Assembly: GCA_035506295.1 (NCBI GenBank)
Contig: DATJPR010000273.1
Location: forward strand, 1-19,565
Length of the DNA stretch: 19,565 bases
DNA from: DATJPR01 sp035506295
Lineage (GTDB): Bacteria; Bacteroidota; Ignavibacteria; UBA10030; UBA6906
Reading direction: 5' to 3'
This document shows positions 15,824-19,565 of the stretch, one piece after another (positions within the stretch are counted from its first letter, which is position 1; each line of letters starts with the position of its first letter). A model generated the notes under the pieces. The model saw only the letters and a list, made by a program, of their open reading frames with translations, ran no database searches and was not told where the DNA came from. Made by a program: the position numbers and the translations under genes.

Positions 15824-16633
15824 ATGAAACAGAATATTCCCGTCTCCAGGCTTGTAGAGTTTGCCTCCGGGAGATTGACTCCCGAAGAAGGACTGAAACT
15901 TCTCGTCGAGATCGAAGAGGATCCCCGGTCATCGATGTTGTTGGAGAAGACGATTGAGCTCCTGAACATTGCGGGCGAAGCCGATTGGCAGCGGGCCGTC
16001 CCTCAAGTGCCGACGGGGCGCCGGGGCTTGCGATATGTCCGGGAGAAAGCGGCTGACGTCGTTCATTGGACGAGGAGTTCACGAACGCGCCTTGCGTTGA
16101 TCGGATTCGGGCTGCTGGTCGCAGTGGCCGCCGTCGTGATATCACCGCTTCCCGGTCAGGAGCGACTGGCATCAAGGATACTCCCCACGGATGAGGAGGT
16201 GAACATGGTCGTCCGGGGTGAGGAAAAGGGGGAGGTGGACCTGGCGGCGCACCTGATGGCCAGTCAGAGATTTGCTGATGCCGCCCGGGTCCTGGAATGG
16301 TATCTCTCCGCGTTCCCCAATGCCAACGATGTTGCGGAGGCGGATTTCCTTGCGGGCCTCGCGCACCTGCGAATGTCGCGAAGGGCGATCATCGGAATCT
16401 TTGCAGGCATCGATCGAGACGAGGCGCGCAGGGCGGAGGCGCATTTGTTGAGCGCCTTGATGCTCGCTCAAACCCATGAGCTTTCAGCAGAAGCCTCATG
16501 GTATCTCGCTCGGACGGAAATTCTTTTGCGGGACGGGGAGAACGCCAGGCACTATCTCCATCTGGTGATCAAGGAGCGGGGAGTACACAGTGCTGAGGCG
16601 ATCCTCCTCGAGCAGGATTTGGCGGGGCGATAG
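15824..16633 (+). CDS. single-pass membrane protein: anti-sigma-like N-terminus, exported TPR-like tail
   Basis: This 269-residue protein directly follows the sigma gene. Residues about 5-48 (VSRLVEFASGRLTPEEGLKL, then EIEEDPRSSMLLEKTIELL) follow the helical pattern of anti-sigma N-termini, but the zinc ligands His-x3-Cys-x2-Cys are absent. A basic stretch (RSSRTR) precedes one transmembrane helix at about 89-107 (RLALIGFGLLVAVAAVVI), which predicts N-terminus inside and C-terminus outside. The exported part, about 140-265, is helical with TPR-like pairs (LMASQRFADAARVLEWYLSA, LLSALMLAQTHELSAEASWY). I infer an anti-sigma factor whose outer TPR tail contacts a partner, plausibly the TPR-CHAT protein next door. 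Sigma binding is not shown by sequence alone. Confidence 0.7.
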   Translation: MKQNIPVSRLVEFASGRLTPEEGLKLLVEIEEDPRSSMLLEKTIELLNIAGEADWQRAVPQVPTGRRGLRYVREKAADVVHWTRSSRTRLALIGFGLLVAVAAVVISPLPGQERLASRILPTDEEVNMVVRGEEKGEVDLAAHLMASQRFADAARVLEWYLSAFPNANDVAEADFLAGLAHLRMSRRAIIGIFAGIDRDEARRAEAHLLSALMLAQTHELSAEASWYLARTEILLRDGENARHYLHLVIKERGVHSAEAILLEQDLAGR

Positions 16634-16696
16634 GTGGAGGCTGGAGCGGGCGGTTCGCACACCCACAGTTCACATCATCGTGACAGTGAGACAGTT

Positions 16697-19565
16697 ATGC
16701 ATAGGGCACTTTTCGGTCTCGGCATCCTGATGTTCCTCGCGGCGGAGGTTTCAGCGGCCGCGCCGTATTCCAGCGACGAGTATCTCGCCCTCAGGCGGAA
16801 GATCGGACTTGCTCAGTATCCAGCCGCCCGGGAGGACTGTCTGCGGATGATGGACAAATATCCTCATGATGCCGTCCTCCACGAGACGTTCGTCGAGATC
16901 TGTTTGTACGCCGGTCAGATTGACGAGGCGGAGACGGTTCTTCGGCGGCGGCTCGCCTCGGGGAAGGGGGTCGAGCAGTGTCTCTACGCCATCGGGCTTT
17001 CACGATATCATCGACATCATTTCCGTGATGCTTTGGACGCGTTGACCCGGTCGATCAAGTTGGGCAACAACTCGCCGGACTGCTACAAGTACCTCGCCTA
17101 CGCACTAGAGAAAATGTACGGTGTGGACGAAGCCATCCGACGGCTTTCGATGATGTCACATGAGGAATCCGGAAGACCTCAACTTTGGTACGCTCTCGGT
17201 CTGAGTCATCTGGCAAAAGGCAATTGCGTGGAAGCGGAATCGGCGTTCGCAGAAGCAATGGAGAGAAGCAAAACCGAGCCAGTTTACCAACAGCTGAGAG
17301 CGGTGGCTTCCTATTGTTCTGGGACTCTTAAGGACCCTGAATTCGTCCTGCTTTCCCTTATATGTGCTGCTGGGCAGAATACCGATATCTCATCAGTTCA
17401 ATTTCTTCGATGGTACCTATTGCATGAGAGATCGAGCAATGGTGACGAGAAAGGTTGGGAAGCGTTAGTGAGACAGTCTCTCGGTGAAGCTAGAGAATTT
17501 GGTCAGTCGCACTGGGAGGGTTGGTTCCAAGATGCTCGTGCTGCTCACGCACTTCGTCACGGTTACCTGAGTGATGCTCAGAATGCAGCGGCTCGAAGTC
17601 TTAAAATCGCTGAGCTTATTGGTGATCCCGATCTGGCGAAGGGAGCGCGTAGGATTCTTATTGATTCTCAGATCTATTTGGGCGAATTCGGATCTGCACT
17701 GCGCAACCTGAATGCGCTGATAACAGAAACCGATTCGGCTCAGTTCGAGGCGGCTCGTTCAGATGTGTTCATTGATGCTGGAAGATTAATGAATGAGATC
17801 TGTCGTCCAAATCTAGCTCTCGATCTCGTCGCCAACGGATTGGTGAGGCTAGGTCGAGCTCGCGGGAACACCCACGCCGAGATGAGGGACAAGATGATTT
17901 TGGGTAGTATCTATGAAAATCTAGGTGACTCGGTGTCGGCATTGAGGAACTTTGAAGATGCTGCCCTGCTTGCTAAGAGGGCGGGAGTCCCGGATCACGA
18001 ATTGGCGCTATCTCTTGGAAATCTAGGGCGACAATATATTACAGGGAACCAGACCCATGTGGCGGACTCCCTTCTGAAGGGTCAACTTTCAATTGCTGAA
18101 CGCCACACCTTTAGGGCCGACAAGGTCGTTGCGCTCATAAGTCTTGCAGACTTGGCATGTAGGCAAAGGCAGATCTTGAAGGGGGCGCGTTTATTTGGGC
18201 GCGCAGTAGAACTTGGAGCAGAAATCAAAATGGTGCCCGCCCAAGTGATCGCATGCACCGGCCTCGGCGATTCAATGTTCAAGCTGGGAGATTTGAAAAA
18301 GTCAATTGACGCCTACAAACGTGCGGCCCAGGGATACGAAAAACTGTATGAGTCGCTTCCGGCTTTCGTGTGGGGAGAGAATGAAGCGTACTTGGAAGTT
18401 CTGCGCAAAATAGTCTCGATCAATATTGCGCTAGGAAGCGAAGACGAGGCATTACTATCCTTTGAAAGGGCAAGAGGGGCTGCGGTGCAAAGAATGACGA
18501 CCTACGCCGAGCTTTCGCATCAATCACTCGGGCGCGAAGGGGAAGTTTCGAGGACAGATTTTGAAGCATTTTCCGAGAGCTTATCTCAGAGATTCATACC
18601 AGATATGCTCTCGTCATCCATTGATTCAGGACGCTCACTAGAGTTCGTGAGGTACGCCGCTAGGCTGTCGGAGGCTCAAGCTAGATGTGTCGACCTATCG
18701 CATAGACAACTCGCGTCAGGTCCAGAACTCTTGAGAATTGTCCAGAGCCATGTTCGGCGAAGCCAGGCCGTGATAGGATACATTACTTCAGGCGAAAAGC
18801 TTAATGTCCTGTGCGTGACTAACGACTCATTTGGTTGGCGTCAAGTTCCTTTCGATCATATCAACTTTGCCAAAGCTCAATCTGAACTTGACAAATCGAT
18901 TTATGGTCACCACAACAAATCGCAGGGCCCTCTGACTTCAGCAGCGAAACCAGGTTTCGCTCTTCTCTACCACTCTCTGTTTGATCCAATTGCTGACGTC
19001 GTCAAGAGTAAATCTGAAATAACCTTCATTCCGGATGGAAATCTATGTTCAGTTCCACTCGAGATGCTTGAGGACGAAACTGGCTACGCTTTGCTCAAAG
19101 ATCACGTCGTCAACTATGAACTGTCCTTGAGTGATTATTGTAGTGCAGCGAGTGAGGTCATGCCAAAACGTCATGCCCTTCTTTTCGTGGGAGCTGCTGA
19201 CGATGGCATTTCGCAATCGCTTGTTTTTGATAACAGTTATCTCAGCGCGCCAAGTGCCCCGATCAGGCGCGCGCTTCCCGGCGTTGAAAAGGAGCTGAAC
19301 GTCCTGGAAGAGTGTTTGGGCTCCAAGCTGGATGCGATTATGGCCGTAGGGACTGGAAAATCCGAGGTTCTGTCTATTGCCCCAAGCTACGGACTCGTAC
19401 ATATTGCCTGCCACGCGATCCCGGATCTTGAAGACCCAACATGCTCTATCGTGTCTCTTGGTGCAAGTTCCCGAAATGGGTCAGCCAAGATTGTGACGCT
19501 CACTCCGTACGACATTGCAGCGCACTTGTGGAGCGCGAAATTTGTCTTCCTAAACACATGTGGGA
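16697..19565 (+). CDS. exported TPR-CHAT (caspase-like) protease, 3' truncated by the window end
   Basis: The frame is open from ATG 16697 to the right edge (956 codons seen) with no stop, so the gene continues beyond. The N-terminus is a signal peptide (MHRALFGLGILMFLAAEVSA). Residues about 27-560 are helical repeats of TPR type, such as CLYAIGLSRYHRHHFRDALD and LWYALGLSHLAKGNCVEAES. From about 680 comes a CHAT domain: AVIGYITSGEKLNVLCV, then FIPDGNLCSVPLEML (777-791), VHIACHA with probable catalytic His906, and FVFLNTCG with probable catalytic Cys955. CHAT domains are caspase/separase-like cysteine peptidases. Codon use and GC drop sharply after about 17280. It lies 63 bases after the anti-sigma-like gene and likely shares its transcript. 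Export rests on the predicted signal peptide; the substrate is unknown. Confidence 0.88.
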   Translation, partial: MHRALFGLGILMFLAAEVSAAAPYSSDEYLALRRKIGLAQYPAAREDCLRMMDKYPHDAVLHETFVEICLYAGQIDEAETVLRRRLASGKGVEQCLYAIGLSRYHRHHFRDALDALTRSIKLGNNSPDCYKYLAYALEKMYGVDEAIRRLSMMSHEESGRPQLWYALGLSHLAKGNCVEAESAFAEAMERSKTEPVYQQLRAVASYCSGTLKDPEFVLLSLICAAGQNTDISSVQFLRWYLLHERSSNGDEKGWEALVRQSLGEAREFGQSHWEGWFQDARAAHALRHGYLSDAQNAAARSLKIAELIGDPDLAKGARRILIDSQIYLGEFGSALRNLNALITETDSAQFEAARSDVFIDAGRLMNEICRPNLALDLVANGLVRLGRARGNTHAEMRDKMILGSIYENLGDSVSALRNFEDAALLAKRAGVPDHELALSLGNLGRQYITGNQTHVADSLLKGQLSIAERHTFRADKVVALISLADLACRQRQILKGARLFGRAVELGAEIKMVPAQVIACTGLGDSMFKLGDLKKSIDAYKRAAQGYEKLYESLPAFVWGENEAYLEVLRKIVSINIALGSEDEALLSFERARGAAVQRMTTYAELSHQSLGREGEVSRTDFEAFSESLSQRFIPDMLSSSIDSGRSLEFVRYAARLSEAQARCVDLSHRQLASGPELLRIVQSHVRRSQAVIGYITSGEKLNVLCVTNDSFGWRQVPFDHINFAKAQSELDKSIYGHHNKSQGPLTSAAKPGFALLYHSLFDPIADVVKSKSEITFIPDGNLCSVPLEMLEDETGYALLKDHVVNYELSLSDYCSAASEVMPKRHALLFVGAADDGISQSLVFDNSYLSAPSAPIRRALPGVEKELNVLEECLGSKLDAIMAVGTGKSEVLSIAPSYGLVHIACHAIPDLEDPTCSIVSLGASSRNGSAKIVTLTPYDIAAHLWSAKFVFLNTCG

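Noticed and set aside
19049..19414. Minus-strand open frame of 121 codons opposite the CHAT domain
   Set aside because: It lies wholly opposite the conserved CHAT motifs, so it is a shadow of that frame.
15256..19565. Type III-E CRISPR (Craspase) locus
   Set aside because: Only the TPR-CHAT plus sigma/anti-sigma logic is shared. No Cas7-11 effector, adaptation gene or repeat array is in the window, and the protein has a signal peptide.

Overview
The window is chromosomal DNA from a Gram-negative bacterium, most likely from the Bacteroidota/Chlorobiota/Ignavibacteria (FCB) assemblage. Three things point there: two neighbouring PorV/PorQ-family outer-membrane barrels, a secreted propeller protein with a C-terminal FlgD-like sorting domain of the type IX secretion (T9SS) kind, and two heptosyltransferase-family enzymes that imply LPS. 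The candidate promoters are of ordinary sigma70 type (TTGnnn, 16-17 bases, TATnnT). Most genes look GC-rich. I see no tRNA, rRNA, insertion sequence, CRISPR array or prophage gene.

Layout. Positions 3-668 hold the 3' end of an outer-membrane-like protein. An ogt-type DNA repair methyltransferase follows with its own promoter (859-1362). A tight co-directional group comes next: UvrD/PcrA helicase, YihY/BrkB membrane protein, acyl-CoA carboxylase beta chain (1488-6253). A monocistronic radical SAM gene (6382-7602) has a promoter, a strong ribosome binding site and a clear intrinsic terminator. A second group has endonuclease III overlapping a GT9 glycosyltransferase, then a second GT9 gene (7744-10675). 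On the minus strand, a four-gene operon (14911 down to 10664) encodes a lipoprotein, a T9SS-type Asp-box propeller protein and two PorV/PorQ-like barrels. Its last gene overlaps the second GT9 gene tail to tail by 12 bases.

The most interesting part is the right end (15161-19565). From one good promoter run an ECF-type sigma factor, a single-pass membrane protein and a very long reading frame that leaves the window still open. The membrane protein has an anti-sigma-like N-terminus without zinc ligands and a TPR-like exported tail. The long frame encodes a signal peptide, many TPR-like helical repeats and a CHAT (caspase-like) protease domain. I propose that this is an envelope signalling cassette in which a secreted TPR-CHAT protease controls an anti-sigma/sigma pair. 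The idea parallels Csx29/Csx30/RpoE of type III-E CRISPR, but here there is no CRISPR part and the protease appears exported. Base composition changes sharply inside the CHAT gene near 17200-17300, which suggests that its body was acquired or exchanged separately from its N-terminal part.

Reading frames, motif positions and overlaps were read directly from the sequence. Family assignments rest on recognised motifs, not on searches.
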